From: Cichorium intybus
Taxonomy: Eukaryota > Streptophyta > Magnoliopsida > Asterales > Asteraceae
Length of the DNA stretch: 64,000 nt
Direction of reading: 5' to 3'
Assembly (NCBI GenBank): GCA_023525715.1
Contig: CM042010.1
Location: forward strand, 82,895,894-82,959,893
The position numbers were made by a program, and so were the translations under genes. The notes beneath the pieces are model-generated. The model was given only the letters and a program-made list of their open reading frames with translations. It was not told the DNA's origin and made no database searches. Positions 1 to 12,585 of the stretch are shown one piece after another; within the stretch, counting starts at the first letter, position 1, and the number at the start of each line of letters is the position of its first letter.

Positions 1-270
1 AACACTCTCCAAAAACACCAAGAAAAACACCAAGAACACCAAGAAAAACACCAAGAACACCAAGATCACCACCAAGAACACCAAGATCATCAAACAAGAA
101 ACCAAGATCACCAAGATCATCAAACAAGAACAAATAGAGACATAGTCTATTAGAAATCCAGTCCAACCCTAAGCCAGTTCAGTCAATTTATTTGACGAAC
201 CTACTTGATAGACCAGTCGTTCCATAGTCCTGTTGTAACCCAGTTCAGTCAATCTATTGACGAACCTACT

Positions 271-272
<2 letters not shown>

Positions 273-358
<86 letters not shown>
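273..358. repeat. (TA)n microsatellite in A 5' LTR
   Basis: Uninterrupted TA dinucleotide array of about 86 bp. The same array in the 3' LTR (18665-18702) is only about 38 bp. Long YIYI-type open frames here are an artefact of the repeat. Confidence 0.97.
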
Positions 359-365
<7 letters not shown>

Positions 366-563
366 ATTATAGTATTTATATTATTCATCGTTTTATGTCT
401 TTTAATTATAGTCATTTATATTATTTATCGCTTTAAGTCATTTAATTACTGCAATTTATATTATTTATATATCTTTCACACAGTAAACGGTGCAAACTTT
501 TATTGTGGCGATCAGATTATATATTTTTATTCTGCAACTCTTATTATTTATTCCGCATTTATC

Positions 564-702
<139 letters not shown>

Positions 703-761
703 CACACAATAAACGGTGCAAACCTTTATTTGTGGTGATCAATTATTTTATTTGCAACAGT

Positions 762-773
762 TGGTATCAGAGC
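762..773 (+). promoter_or_regulatory. Element A primer binding site (tRNA-iMet)
   Basis: TGGTATCAGAGC begins two bases after the LTR end. It is complementary to the 3' end of plant initiator tRNA-Met, the usual minus-strand primer of plant LTR retrotransposons. A 147-bp A/T-rich leader follows before the gag ATG at 921. Confidence 0.95.
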
Positions 774-920
774 TTGTGTGATTTATATTGAAATTTTCAT
801 TGAAAAACTTTTGGTTAGCGTTTATATAAACCTTCCATAAGCGTTTCTTTGAATATTTCATTTTAATATCACTTGTTAAAAATCCTTTTTTTTTAAATTA
901 AAATTAAAAATCTTAAAAAC

Positions 921-2708
921 ATGTCTTCTGCTAATTACTCTAACATGAATTCAGTTTCTATTGCCAACAGCTTAGGATCTGGTTCACGGGCACCCATACT
1001 TATACCTGAAAAGTATAATTCGTGGGTTGGCCGAATGAATCTACATCTTAACACAATAAATGAAGATGTTTGGAAATGTGTTGAAGGCACATATACTGAT
1101 CCAGAAAATATGACTACTCTTGCTACAAATCAAGTCACTCAAGCTGAAAACAGAAGAAAATTGGAACTACAAGCAAAAAAGGAACTGGTGTCTGGCATAC
1201 CTCACAGTATTCTAAATCAAATGGATGACATAATATTGTTGACTGCGAATCAAATTTGGGATAACTTAAAAAACCGTTTTTATGGAAATCAAAGAATTAT
1301 TGGAAATAAAAGAACATCCGTTTTAAATGAATTCGATAATTTCAAGATGCTTTCATCAGAAACCATCCATGATGCACATGATATGTTCAATTTTATCATG
1401 GTAAAATTGAATAACTTGGGCATCAAAAAGACACAACACGAGATCAATCTCAAATTTCTAAACAATCTTTACGAAAGCTGGAAGATGGTTAAACTCATCA
1501 TTCAGGGAAATCCTGCCATTCATACGGAAACTCTATACAATTTGTACGGAGAACTTCAATCGTATGAATCCTCGATTGACCCACCAACCTCTACAGCTTT
1601 TGGAGGACCACTTGCTCTCGTTTCCACATCAAACCAAAACCAAACACTTTTTCATGAACAAAACTCCAATCATTTTAATCAAACATCTTTTCAAAATCAA
1701 CCATTTTTGAACAATTCTTTTGATCAAACTGATTTAAATGATGAAGCAGACTACCAACAATTGTGTGCTTTGGTTGTAAATACAAATCTCGAAAGATTTA
1801 TTCCAAATCACGGTCAATCGAATTTTAAACCAAATTTTCAAAACCGACCACAATTTGGACAAAATAATTCTGGATTTCAACCAAGACCACAATTTGGTCA
1901 AAACAACCAAGGTTTTCAACCAAGACCTTATTTTGGACAAAATTCGCAAAGACCCTCTTTCCAAAATAACTCAAACCAGGGATTTCAAAACAATCCCAAC
2001 TCAAATCATCAAAACAATAACCAAAACAGCGGTCTTCAAAACCAAAACCGGGGATTCCAAAATCAAGGATACAATAATCAAAATAATGGTTTTTCAAACA
2101 ACCAAAATTCTGGATTCCAACAAAACTCCTCTCAATCTTCCCAACAAATCCAAACTCAAGCACCAGAACGACTTCCAATCAAAAGTCAAAAGGAAGAAAG
2201 TGAGGAAGAAGTGATTATCTGTCACAATTGCAAAGGAACTAATCACTACGCAGGAGAGTGCCGAGCCAAAAACAAGACAAAAATAAAAGACTCGGCATAC
2301 TACGCTCAAAAAGCCGATGAGTTAAAGAAAAAGGAAAACCAAGAAAACCAAAGAGCTTTGATGGCAATCCACGAACCAAATGTGGAATACTGGCCAACCT
2401 CTGAAGACGAAGCCGACAATGAACCGACACAATCCAACTTCTGTTTCGTAGTTGGTACAACTTCAAGAGCTCTAAATGTCATAGAACAGGTATGGTCTAT
2501 GATCTCTGAACTCGGTTTTTCTAAAATACTTTTTGAGTCCCATATATCCAAAATTGAGAAAAGTTTAGAAGTTGATCTCAAGAAATACCATGACACAGTG
2601 GTTAATTCTGAAATCTTCAAATGTGAGTTACAAACCCTACAACTCAAATTTGCAGAATTAACCAGAACAAAGACCAAATTGGAAAGAGACGTTGAAAGAA
2701 AATCATAA
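921..2708 (+). pseudogene. gag: Element A gag, N-terminal part with CCHC zinc knuckle
   Basis: Structural Gag protein, which forms the particle and binds genomic RNA. The ATG at 921 is the first after the PBS leader. Residues 1-230 look like the UBN2/copia gag core and share the pattern AP-x-LIPE-x-Y with the gag start of element C. Residues about 240-430 are low-complexity, rich in Q, N, F and G (repeats such as RPQFGQNN). A CCHC knuckle (CHNCKGTNHYAGEC) lies near residue 435, followed by acidic and coiled-coil sequence. The frame closes at a TAA (2706-2708) but continues in the same frame afterwards, so this stop is probably a nonsense mutation and not the true gag end. Confidence 0.9.
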
Positions 2709-3848
2709 GATTACAATCACGTCCTTGAACAATTAAATCAATCTCTAATTCAGAAAAAGGAATTGGAATTAAAAAGTCAATCAGTCATTTCTTCTAAAAC
2801 AAAAGATGTTTTAGAAATGGAAATCATTCAGTTAACACAAAACTTTCAAGAGTCAACTGAAAAACACAAAATGTTAAATGAAAAACTGACTGATTCTTTA
2901 AACCAAATCACTTTTCTTGAATCTGAAAACAAAAGATTGATACGGAATGTGGAATCTATCAAAATTGCCAGAAAACTCAGTGATGATATTTTCACCAAGG
3001 CAAACACCTTGGGTACTCGAAAATTTGATACGAGTTACAGACCAGGAATTGGTAGAGAAACCTTTGAAAAAGAGCTAGAAAATCAAGAAAACATGATAAT
3101 TTGTGAAAACTCTGAATCAACTCTACCAGATCTTTTCACATCTGTTAATAAGGAAGATTCAGATGACGAAACAGTTATCAACTGTAGCCCAGATGATACT
3201 GCTTTCACTGTTTCCAAAAAGTCTTTCAAAAGAGTCTTAAATTCTGAAACAGACTCAACTAGTTCTTTAACTCACCAAATCAAACATACCAACGAAACCA
3301 CCAAATCTAAAAAAATTTTGAATGGAGAAAATTCCTTTTACGATGTTGGTAGTACTTTTGTACCAACTGCTTTTCCTACAATGAGTTCATCAATTGTTGG
3401 AAAAACTAGTCCGGGACAAAAATATTCCAACAAACAACAAATAAGCAAAAAACTCATTCAAGTCACCAAAACCCCACTTGTCAACCCAAAAGTTTTTGAA
3501 AATCAACCAAAGAAACCAGTTAAACCCTACGTCATACCTCATAAACAAGTTTCCAAACAAAAATCAAAACCTCTTCAAAAACCTTTTCAAAACCGTTCAT
3601 CATACCCCAGATATGAAGAAAACTTTTCAAATCAATTTTCACATCTAGGATATCGTTCACCAAATCACAGATCTTATCAACTCACAGGTTATCAAAAACA
3701 AATCATATTTTGGGAAAACTTGATAAATCAAATCAAACCTCAACCATTCTATCCCAATAAACCAAAGTTATTGAACAACAAACCAAAAATAGCAAAAGCT
3801 AACAAATCAGGACCCATTCAGATCTGGGTACCTAAAATTTCTGTCTAA
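2709..3848 (+). pseudogene. gag: Element A gag, C-terminal coiled-coil and basic part
   Basis: Same frame as the preceding gag segment after the TAA at 2706. The first 80 residues are heptad-like and rich in E, K and L (coiled coil). Then comes an acidic serine-rich stretch and a basic tail rich in K, P, Q and N. It ends IQIWVPKISV then TAA at 3846-3848. The same WVPK-plus-stop ending recurs in elements C, D and G, so this stop looks like the genuine gag terminus. Directly after it stands TTGCAG|G, which resembles a plant 3' splice site. Confidence 0.85.
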
Positions 3849-4369
3849 TTGCAGGGATCTAATGCTGGAGAACCCAAGGATGATACATGGTACATTGATA
3901 GTGGCTGCTCCAAGCATATGACAGGAAACAGAAACTACCTTCGTGACTTCAGACCCACCCAAACCAATCAAGACGTTACCTTTGGCAACAACATGGCGGC
4001 AAAAATCAAAGGTTATGGAAACATAACTAATGGTAACTTCACCATAAACAAAGTTGCTTATGTTGATGACCTGAAACACAACCTCATCAGTGTTTCTCAA
4101 CTCTGCGATAACGATCTTGAAGTCCTATTTACCAAACAAAGAAGCTTGATCATGGACGCCAACACCAAAGAAATCATTGTTGATTCACACCGTGCCGGAA
4201 ATATGTATCCACTAGACATGGATCTTATTTATGGTAAACCCGATATTTGTCTGCTATCCAAAGCCCCAGCAGATATTAGTTGGTTATGGCACCGCCGCCT
4301 TTCCCATCTAAATTTCGGGTACATCAACAAATTGATCGGCGATGATCTAGTTCGAGGTCTGCCACTTCT
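3849..4369 (+). pseudogene. pol: Element A pol: protease and start of gag-pre-integrase
   Basis: In frame with gag across the TAA at 3846. The aspartic protease motif is WYIDSGCSKHMTG with an intact D-S-G, followed by the usual copia protease body ending LKHNLISVSQLC. The zinc-binding pre-integrase domain then begins (LWHRRLSHLNFGYINKL) and is cut after the bases encoding LPLL by element B. The last five bases, CTTCT, are repeated at 12929-12933. The domain resumes at 12934, so B's insertion, not decay, separates the halves. Confidence 0.92.
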
Positions 4370-5134
4370 TGTAACACCCGGCTTTTTAAACAAAAACACC
4401 CCTGAAAAATTTTTCATTTTTAACACGGTTTCAATACATAAAACCATAACAAGGGGTATATTTTAATAAAAACGGGTACAAGTGTATCAAGGAGAGTATA
4501 AATACCGTAATCTCCTTTAAAGCCGGGCTGCTACTACAGCATCTAAGAGTCCTACTTCACGAGTCACGGACTCTATCTTGTCCCCTACCAGTATCATGCT
4601 AACCTGCAGGGACAGTAACAAACGGTATGAGCTACAAGGCTCAGTGAGTAATCAATTCCACAATAACACGTAATAAATACACTCATGTATTTATCTGGAT
4701 ATCTAATCCAAATTCCTAGCCTTACTGGCTGACCGAATATATATCTCTAGGATTTCACATCCTAAGTTATAGTCTTACAGACTATGTCATGATAACCTGC
4801 AATTATCAAACCAAGTCAGTTATTTACACAAATAACTATACACAACTATTTCTGTCCCATCTTTCTCAGTCACATCGGACTGCATCGTATATCATGGCTA
4901 TTCAAGCCGTACACTGTATCATAGCTATATAAGCTACATCAAAACATTATCAGAACAATTCATAGCCCGTAGGCTGTACCGGCTGGGTTTAACAACCCGA
5001 TATCATGGCCAAAAAGGCCGCATCATGTACCTGTAACAAAATCATAGCCGTATAAGCCGTACCGGTTGGATATAGCATCCAATATCACACAATACAAAAT
5101 CAAATATGGCTCACGGGTTAGCCCGCTGTTGCCT

Positions 5135-5410
5135 AGACTCACGGCTCCGTTCTTGCCACCGAAATGACTCACGGCTTATCCGGTCTTGTCTATATAGGTT
5201 TGACTCACAGCTCCGTTCTTGTCTATTATAGACTCACGGCTTATCTGGTATTGTCGCACCATTTAAAACTGACTGACTCACAGCTCCGTTCTTGTCTATA
5301 ATAGACTCACGGCTTATCTGGTATTGTCATGTCATTGTGTATATATATATGTATTGACTCACAGCTCCGTTCTTGTCATCGCAATGACTCACGGCTTATC
5401 TGGTATTGTC
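5135..5410. repeat. Minisatellite with TGACTCA-type motifs in B LTR
   Basis: About four imperfect units, each pairing GACTCA(C/A)GGCTCCGTTCTTG with GACTCACGGCTTATCTGG and separated by short variable spacers. Units are roughly 60-80 bp. It lies downstream of the B TATA box (minus strand), so it should be inside the transcribed R/U5 part. Confidence 0.9.
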
Positions 5411-6458
5411 TTTTACATATATTTTTACACTTGTCATTTTCGTCCCTCGAAACCGTTTCAACCTGTAACAAAACAATCATCATATATCACATATGATATC
5501 AGTGAGATTACTCACCTGGATGCTAGCTGCATCAAGTTTCTAGTTGTTTCTTGCTTTCCGATACGATCCGTAGAATTTTGTCCCGCACCTATAATATAAT
5601 CATTTTCAACATGATTATCGGTTAATACCCATTTCAACTAACTCTAATACCTTAGAGTTTAATAAAACATTGTTACAAACAATGCCTAGTTAATAAACTT
5701 TCCGTTTACTAACTTTATATAAATTTTACTATTCACCGGGACATTCGGATCGGTCTACAGTGCCCCCGAGGGGTCGGAAACTCAATCTAAAAATTTTCCC
5801 AAACTTTTCAGACCATAACGGTCCTATGTTTCAAATTTGGGCTTAATCGGACAAGCAACGCAAAATATAGCGTTTCAAAGTTCCTGTCTGAAAACTGACC
5901 ACAGGCGCACCGCGCCTATATAGGGGCGCACCGCGCCCAGCGCCTGCAGGTTCTTCCTGTCCAGTCGCGATTTTGCACTGTAGCATGCGGTTTTGGTCCA
6001 TTTCGTCCTTAATTCAGTCTTTAATCGATTGGGGTTTGTTCTAGGACTAAAACCTTTGTCTAATAACACGTTTTTATCCATTAACAACACCTTAATCACA
6101 CAATTTCGTGATCTAGGGTTCTTATTTATAAAAACCCCAAACTTCAAATTCATCAAATATAACATCCTACTTCCATTTTCTTGAGTTAAGTCTTATCTAA
6201 CATGACTCAATGGGAGTATTAGACTATTTAAACACTTGTTCATAACTGAATTTCAGTTTCTAGTTCATCACGTGAACAACACATCCAAAAACTTGGCTAG
6301 AAAGTGGATTTACTAACCTTAATTGCTTGGAATCATCATCCTCCAACCATTGATTCTAATTCCTTGCTTCAATTCATGATTCCCTGCAGAAATCGCACCC
6401 TCCAAGCTTCTCCCGTTGCTGCACATTTGGTTGGTCAAGGAGAGAGTCAACTCTCTTG

Positions 6459-6466
6459 TATTTATA
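6459..6466 (-). promoter_or_regulatory. TATA-like box, B left LTR
   Basis: Minus-strand TATAAATA within GGTATAAATACAAG, in the expected U3 position of an LTR transcribed leftward. Confidence 0.55.
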
Positions 6467-6801
6467 CCATAAAATTTTTCAATTTTGGTCCTAAAGTTCA
6501 TTTTCTTGAACTTTGACCACAATAATCAAGTTTTATTACAATAAAACTTTCATTCCTTACATTTTGGCCACAACCAACAATATTTTTACATAATTGGTCG
6601 TTGACTTGGTCAAATGACCAAAATACCCTTTTTCGGTAAAACGACCCGAATTCAGTTTTTATAACATTTTAAGTCCAAAACTCAAAATATTATTTCAAAA
6701 CAATTATTTTTCTGTCCAAAAGACCAAATTACCCTTCTAAGGTAAAATGACCATTTTGCCCTTTTATTATAAATATATAATAAAAATGTCTTGGCGTTAC
6801 A

Positions 6802-6817
6802 AATTCTCCCCTCCTTC
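6802..6817 (-). promoter_or_regulatory. Element B polypurine tract
   Basis: Minus strand GAAGGAGGGGAGAATT directly abutting the LTR start TGTAACG. This is the plus-strand primer site. The adjacent GGGGACGAAATC is the hallmark end of the chromovirus pol region. Confidence 0.85.
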
Positions 6818-7940
6818 AAAAGATTTCGTCCCCGAAATCATACTATCACGCGAGGGTAATTTCTTTCTCGTTACAATTCCGGTTTCTCATATCATATGGA
6901 AACCTTCATGGTTTTTGCTACAGCTCTTTAACCATACCAAACTTCGTATCTCGTGGTTATATCACCACGCGCATATCACTCATCCGGTTGTCCCGGGCAC
7001 ATAATCACTTATCTTCCTCATTTCACATGAGGGATTCGTTAACATGAATCAATTTATGTTCTCAAAATCCTAAGACCCATAGAAAACATTACATTCATCA
7101 AGGATATTCAATCAGTACACCGCAATTCTTGCTTTTGAGACATACGAAAAGGTCCAATCAACAATGACTCAACTTTCCTTTTTGTCCCACATCAATTTCT
7201 AGTCCTTCCGGAAGGTTACTTTGAGTTACACTATCTTCCCTTACTTGGGATTTCAATGGTTTTACTCAACAATCCGCATACTACTCTTATCGATCTTGGT
7301 CTATTTCCAAGCTTTCTCGACCTTGCCAAATCTTTTCTTCTGTTTGAGATACAATCTCACGTTTAATCAACAGCTTCACCCCAACTTCTGTCTAGCAGAT
7401 CAGCGTGCAACACGGTAGTCTATACAATACTTCCTACGAGTCAATAAAACACTAGTATAATACCTATACTAATCTACAACTTCTACCAAGGATAGACGGT
7501 CGTCTAGTTTTCGCTAGGGTCTATTATGCCGATTTCAGGCATAACTCCTAAGATCTGCATCATTATCTCGCTTCGTCAATCCATCTGCAATTCGTACACA
7601 GTACTTACTAGTACTTTTGAGATAATAATTCTAAGAATTAATGCTAAATTCAAAGAATAATTCTGTTATCTCTGTCCGATACCATCCGTGCCGATAACTC
7701 ACGTCGACAATTTTCTCTTTCTATGTAGTTTTTCACTACTTTTCCACTCTTAATTTCTTCTTTAGTCAGTATAAATCTATACTGATTTCATCAATCGAAC
7801 CGTAATCACCCATATGATGTCATACCCATGCGGTACTTGCAAAGACTTTACTACAAAGTCTATGATATTTTTCGTCCCATTTCATTTTTGGGACCGACAG
7901 TCCACATACTTCTAATGATTTGACTGTAATTACACACAAG
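6818..7940 (-). pseudogene. pol: Element B degenerate integrase C-terminal region
   Basis: Position between the zinc-finger remnant and the PPT predicts the integrase core and chromodomain. Minus-strand translation of about 6830-6960 gives only scattered resemblance to a gypsy integrase tail, with stops in every frame. I see no continuous frame and nothing else recognisable here. Assignment rests mainly on order. Confidence 0.4.
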
Positions 7941-8150
7941 TCAAACATTTTTCACATGTCTTTCAATGTCTTTCTTCAGCCCCGGCCACCAACACATAGG
8001 TTTTATCGACCTATACAGTTTGGTATTGCCCCAGGGTATGCTGCATATCTGATACAAAATACATCTTTTCAAGATGATTTTTATGTTTCGTTTGACTTTG
8101 GAATTCACATTCACAACCGCCACGGGTGTTAAATCATTGTGATATTCCAA
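7941..8150 (-). pseudogene. pol: Element B integrase zinc-finger (H2C2) remnant
   Basis: Minus-strand frame with GNTKLYRSIKPMCWWPGLKK followed by DIERHVKNV. This matches the histidine-cysteine zinc-binding region at the start of Ty3/gypsy integrases, where WWPG(M/L)K is diagnostic. The frame is open for only 69 residues. It identifies B as gypsy-type, unlike its copia host. Confidence 0.82.
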
Positions 8151-8639
8151 CTAACTTCCGCTACTTTTCAATCATTTCTTCACTTTTCACTTTTTCAGAT
8201 TTGCACACATCTTCCTGTGCTACCCGAATCAACTCAGGTAATCAATTTGCCACGTTCACGCATGTGGATGTAACCCTCAAAGGTTACTCTTTTCAATCCA
8301 AGGCATCTATAATCACATACGCCTTTCTAAAATGGTACAAGATTTCATACTCGAAATCTCTAAGTAACCCATTTATCTTTACTATCTCATCTTCAGCTTC
8401 TTTTGATCAATCAAGTATTTCAACTTTTATGATCTTATTGTTAAAAGCTTTACACCATACAAGTAGTGTTTCCAAAGCTTAAATGCCACGTTCATAATTG
8501 CTACCACAATATCATGCATCCACAGTCAACGTTGGATATCTTTCAATGATCCAATCCATCTTCTCTACTTAGCATCATTGCTAATGTTAGAGTTTCACAC
8601 AAGGTTCATTCCAAACCTTTACAACATATCTGTGGTCTT

Positions 8640-9040
8640 TCTACCACTCAGACTTTACACTTTTCTTGGTCAACTTTAGTCAGCTAACCAGCAATCAAGG
8701 AGCAGTTTTCTACAACTCTCCTATAGTAACTCGCCAAATCCAAGGAACTACAATGTCAGTCGGATTCTCAGGCGATTCCAGTTTTACCACATCATCTATC
8801 CCACTGGATTTATTTTATCATCTTTGGCACTATTATCATGCCCAAAGGGTTGAAACTTCTTTTAGCCAAATTTTTTCATACTTGGAAAATTTACATATCA
8901 CTTAACTCAGTGAAGTAACTCCGTTATCTGGTACAATGTACCTCATATTCAGTCTGGTTTCGAGAATATCATATTCTCGGTAGTCAATGTACATACACAT
9001 TAACTTATCTTTCTTCTTTTCAAACAGATAGGGCTCTATC
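8640..9040 (-). pseudogene. pol: Element B reverse transcriptase remnant
   Basis: Minus-strand translation of about 8990-9030 gives KKKDKLMCMYIDYRE, matching the IDYRE block near the start of gypsy RT. About 8650-8750 gives LASYYRRVVENCSLIAG followed by a stop, matching the thumb/connection region with its YYRRF(V)xNFS pattern. Several stops and a degraded catalytic region lie between. RT upstream of integrase fits gypsy order. Confidence 0.8.
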
Positions 9041-10481
9041 TGATGACACTTACAGTCATATGAGATCCCAATTCAAAACAATTTCTTCCAATTGTTTTAC
9101 CACTCTGCCATCTCTGCAGAGACAAATCAACACAGAGCCTAGATAACAGGAACGGCTCCCAGTACCAGCTTAATCATAAGCTCTTCTTGCCAACCTGGCA
9201 GAAATATTGGAAGTTCTTTTCAAAAGAATCATCCGAAAATTTATTTAAAGTAGTACACTACTAACACCACTTTATTAAGCTTGGCCCATACCACGTATGC
9301 CAACTACAACATCATTCCTTTACTAACTCTTTTCTGAGTTTAAGCAAAGAAGCTAACCGGTATTCTCAACAACTGTCATTTACCATGGATTTTCATCCGT
9401 TTCATTTCTGCTTTCTGAACCATCATGTTCATATTTCTACAATTTATGTTAGCATAATTCATTGCTAACTAATTCATAAGCACAATTGCTTCAGATTCAC
9501 TGGTAGTCATCGGCTTCAGATTCATAGGGAAAAAGGGTCCCGTAAATCCTAGACAGATTACTTTCCAGGTGTTCAATATCTTGAACATACTTGCTATCTA
9601 CAATAGCTATTTCAAATATTTCATCCAAAATCATTGATGAAAAATTCAAACAAGACATCAAGTCATCGATCCCAAAACATAACTTTATGGATCAAATATA
9701 ACATACACGAGTTATATTCAAAACAATGATATTTGCGATCATATCAGTCTCCTCACGAGCTTCTTTCACAATCTACTGGGATGCTCATGGTACCACGGGT
9801 CCTTTTCGACCATTCGTTCCTTCTGTCTTTCCTGGGTTCATCACCCGTTACTCCACATTTCGCATGTGAGTATTTCATAAAGAAGTGATCTATAGTTCCA
9901 CGCTGGAACCACTTCCGTCCCATACAACAAGCTCGAGCAATCTGCTCCTATCATCTGCAATTTCAGCATGTCACGGTAGAGTCTCAACTCTACAATTTTC
10001 CTTAGTGCCTTTCCTGCACTGATCACTATACATAGTGGCTCTGTTTTGGTCCTTTCCCTATACGGTTGGACCCAGTCTGTGGTAACTTCTCCCGAAGCGT
10101 CCACTAATCGTTTTCTGCTTTTTCTTGTAGTCTCAACTACTTGTCTTTCACCTTGATATCAACTAAGGTGAGCAACCAATTTCTTTATCTGACCACATCA
10201 GCTAACATTGCTCGTCATGTGGATTTTCTGCTACTTGTCTCTTTGCCCCTCGTTCGATGGAGCCTTGGGAAAAGGGCTGGTTCGCCTCTCTCAAAGCTGC
10301 ACGCCCTAAATTCCTCCAAATACGATTCGTTGCTCATACTTCTTATACATTAGAAGTTAGCAATAGTTAGGTTATATGTGTATAATAACAACTATATACA
10401 CCTAACAGTTCATCATGTCTACTGTTTCAGGGTTTAAGTCCAGGAATCTACTCTATAGACACCTAGTTCACTTAAACCACG
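9041..10481 (-). other. Element B gag/protease region, decayed beyond recognition
   Basis: By position this should hold gag, protease and the 5' leader of B. Minus-strand frames are short; the longest (9841-10104, 87 residues) shows no motif I recognise. No CCHC knuckle or protease DTG/DSG motif was found. Confidence 0.5.
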
Positions 10482-10493
10482 GCTCTGATACCA
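10482..10493 (-). promoter_or_regulatory. Element B primer binding site
   Basis: Minus strand TGGTATCAGAGC, three bases from the 5' LTR (10497-12928). Complementary to initiator tRNA-Met. Confidence 0.95.
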
Positions 10494-11261
10494 ACTTGTA
10501 ACACCCGGCTTTTTAAACAAAAACACCCCTGAAAAATTTTTCATTTTTAACACGGTTTCAATACATAAAACCATAACAAGGGGTATATTTTAATAAAAAC
10601 GGGTACAAGTGTATCAAGGAGAGTATAAATACCGTAATCTCCTTTAAAGCCGGGCTGCTACTACAGCATCTAAGAGTCCTACTTCACGAGTCACGGACTC
10701 TATCTTGTCCCCTACCAGTATCATGCTAACCTGCAGGGACGGTAACAAACGGTATGAGCTACAAGGCTCAGTGAGTAATCAATTCCACAATAACACGTAA
10801 TAAATACACTCATGTATTTATCTGGATATCTAATCCAAATTCCTAGCCTTACTGGCTGACCGAATATATATCTCTAGGATTTCACATCCTAAGTTATAGT
10901 CTTACAGACTATGTCATGATAACCTGCAATTATCAAACCAAGTCAGTTATTTACACAAATAACTATACACAACTATTTCTGTCCCATCTTTCTCAGTCAC
11001 ATCGGACTGCATCGTATATCATGGCTATTCAAGCCGTACACTGTATCATAGCTATATAAGCTACATCAAAACATTATCAGAACAATTCATAGCCCGTAGG
11101 CTGTACCGGCTGGGTTTAACAACCCGATATCATGGCCAAAAAGGCCGCATCATGTACCTGTAACAAAATCATAGCCGTATAAGCCGTACCGGTTGGATAT
11201 AGCATCCAATATCACACAATACAAAATCAAATATGGCTCACGGGTTAGCCCGCTGTTGCCT

Positions 11262-11537
11262 AGACTCACGGCTCCGTTCTTGCCACCGAAATGACTCACG
11301 GCTTATCCGGTCTTGTCTATATAGGTTTGACTCACAGCTCCGTTCTTGTCTATTATAGACTCACGGCTTATCTGGTATTGTCGCACCATTTAAAACTGAC
11401 TGACTCACAGCTCCGTTCTTGTCTATAATAGACTCACGGCTTATCTGGTATTGTCATGTCATTGTGTATATATATATGTATTGACTCACAGCTCCGTTCT
11501 TGTCATCGCAATGACTCACGGCTTATCTGGTATTGTC
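11262..11537. repeat. Minisatellite in B right LTR
   Basis: Copy of the array at 5135-5410, same unit number and spacers. Confidence 0.9.
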
Positions 11538-12585
11538 TTTTACATATATTTTTACACTTGTCATTTTCGTCCCTCGAAACCGTTTCAACCTGTAACAAAA
11601 CAATCATCATATATCACATATGATATCAGTGAGATTACTCACCTGGATGCTAGCTGCATCAAGTTTCTAGTTGTTTCTTGCTTTCCGATACGATCCGTAG
11701 AATTTTGTCCCGCACCTATAATATAATCATTTTCAACATGATTATCGGTTAATACCCATTTCAACTAACTCTAATACCTTAGAGTTTAATAAAACATTGT
11801 TACAAACAATGCCTAGTTAATAAACTTTCCGTTTACTAACTTTATATAAATTTTACTATTCACCGGGACATTCGGATCGGTCTACAGTGCCCCCGAGGGG
11901 TCGGAAACTCAATCTAAAAATTTTCCCAAACTTTTCAGACCATAACGGTCCTATGTTTCAAATTTGGGCTTAATCGGACAAGCAACGCAAAATATAGCGT
12001 TTCAAAGTTCCTGTCTGAAAACTGACCACAGGCGCACCGCGCCTATATAGGGGCGCACCGCGCCCAGCGCCTGCAGGTTCTTCCTGTCCAGTCGCGATTT
12101 TGCACTGTAGCATGCGGTTTTGGTCCATTTCGTCCTTAATTCAGTCTTTAATCGATTGGGGTTTGTTCTAGGACTAAAACCTTTGTCTAATAACACGTTT
12201 TTATCCATTAACAACACCTTAATCACACAATTTCGTGATCTAGGGTTCTTATTTATAAAAACCCCAAACTTCAAATTCATCAAATATAACATCCTACTTC
12301 CATTTTCTTGAGTTAAGTCTTATCTAACATGACTCAATGGGAGTATTAGACTATTTAAACACTTGTTCATAACTGAATTTCAGTTTCTAGTTCATCACGT
12401 GAACAACACATCCAAAAACTTGGCTAGAAAGTGGATTTACTAACCTTAATTGCTTGGAATCATCATCCTCCAACCATTGATTCTAATTCCTTGCTTCAAT
12501 TCATGATTCCCTGCAGAAATCGCACCCTCCAAGCTTCTCCCGTTGCTGCACATTTGGTTGGTCAAGGAGAGAGTCAACTCTCTTG

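Larger units (their letters stand above)
4370..6801 (-). repeat. Element B 3' LTR (left copy)
   Basis: Starts TGTAACACCC and ends GTTACA on the + strand. Identical to 10497-12928 except for one base that I found. It contains a four-unit minisatellite (5135-5410), a GC-rich GGCGCACCGCGCC pair (about 5900-5940) and a TATA-like box. Confidence 0.95.

Noticed and set aside
5135..5410. Regular repeats as a CRISPR array
   Set aside because: Plant retrotransposon context, imperfect units, spacers themselves similar; an LTR minisatellite.
5324..5599. Pairs of identical ORFs at 5324/11451, 5993/12120 and 6304/12431
   Set aside because: Duplicate chance frames in the two nearly identical B LTRs, no recognisable protein.
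10482..10493. TGGTATCAGAGC motifs as possible tRNA genes
   Set aside because: Only 12 bases match the tRNA 3' end and each abuts an LTR; no cloverleaf. They are primer binding sites.
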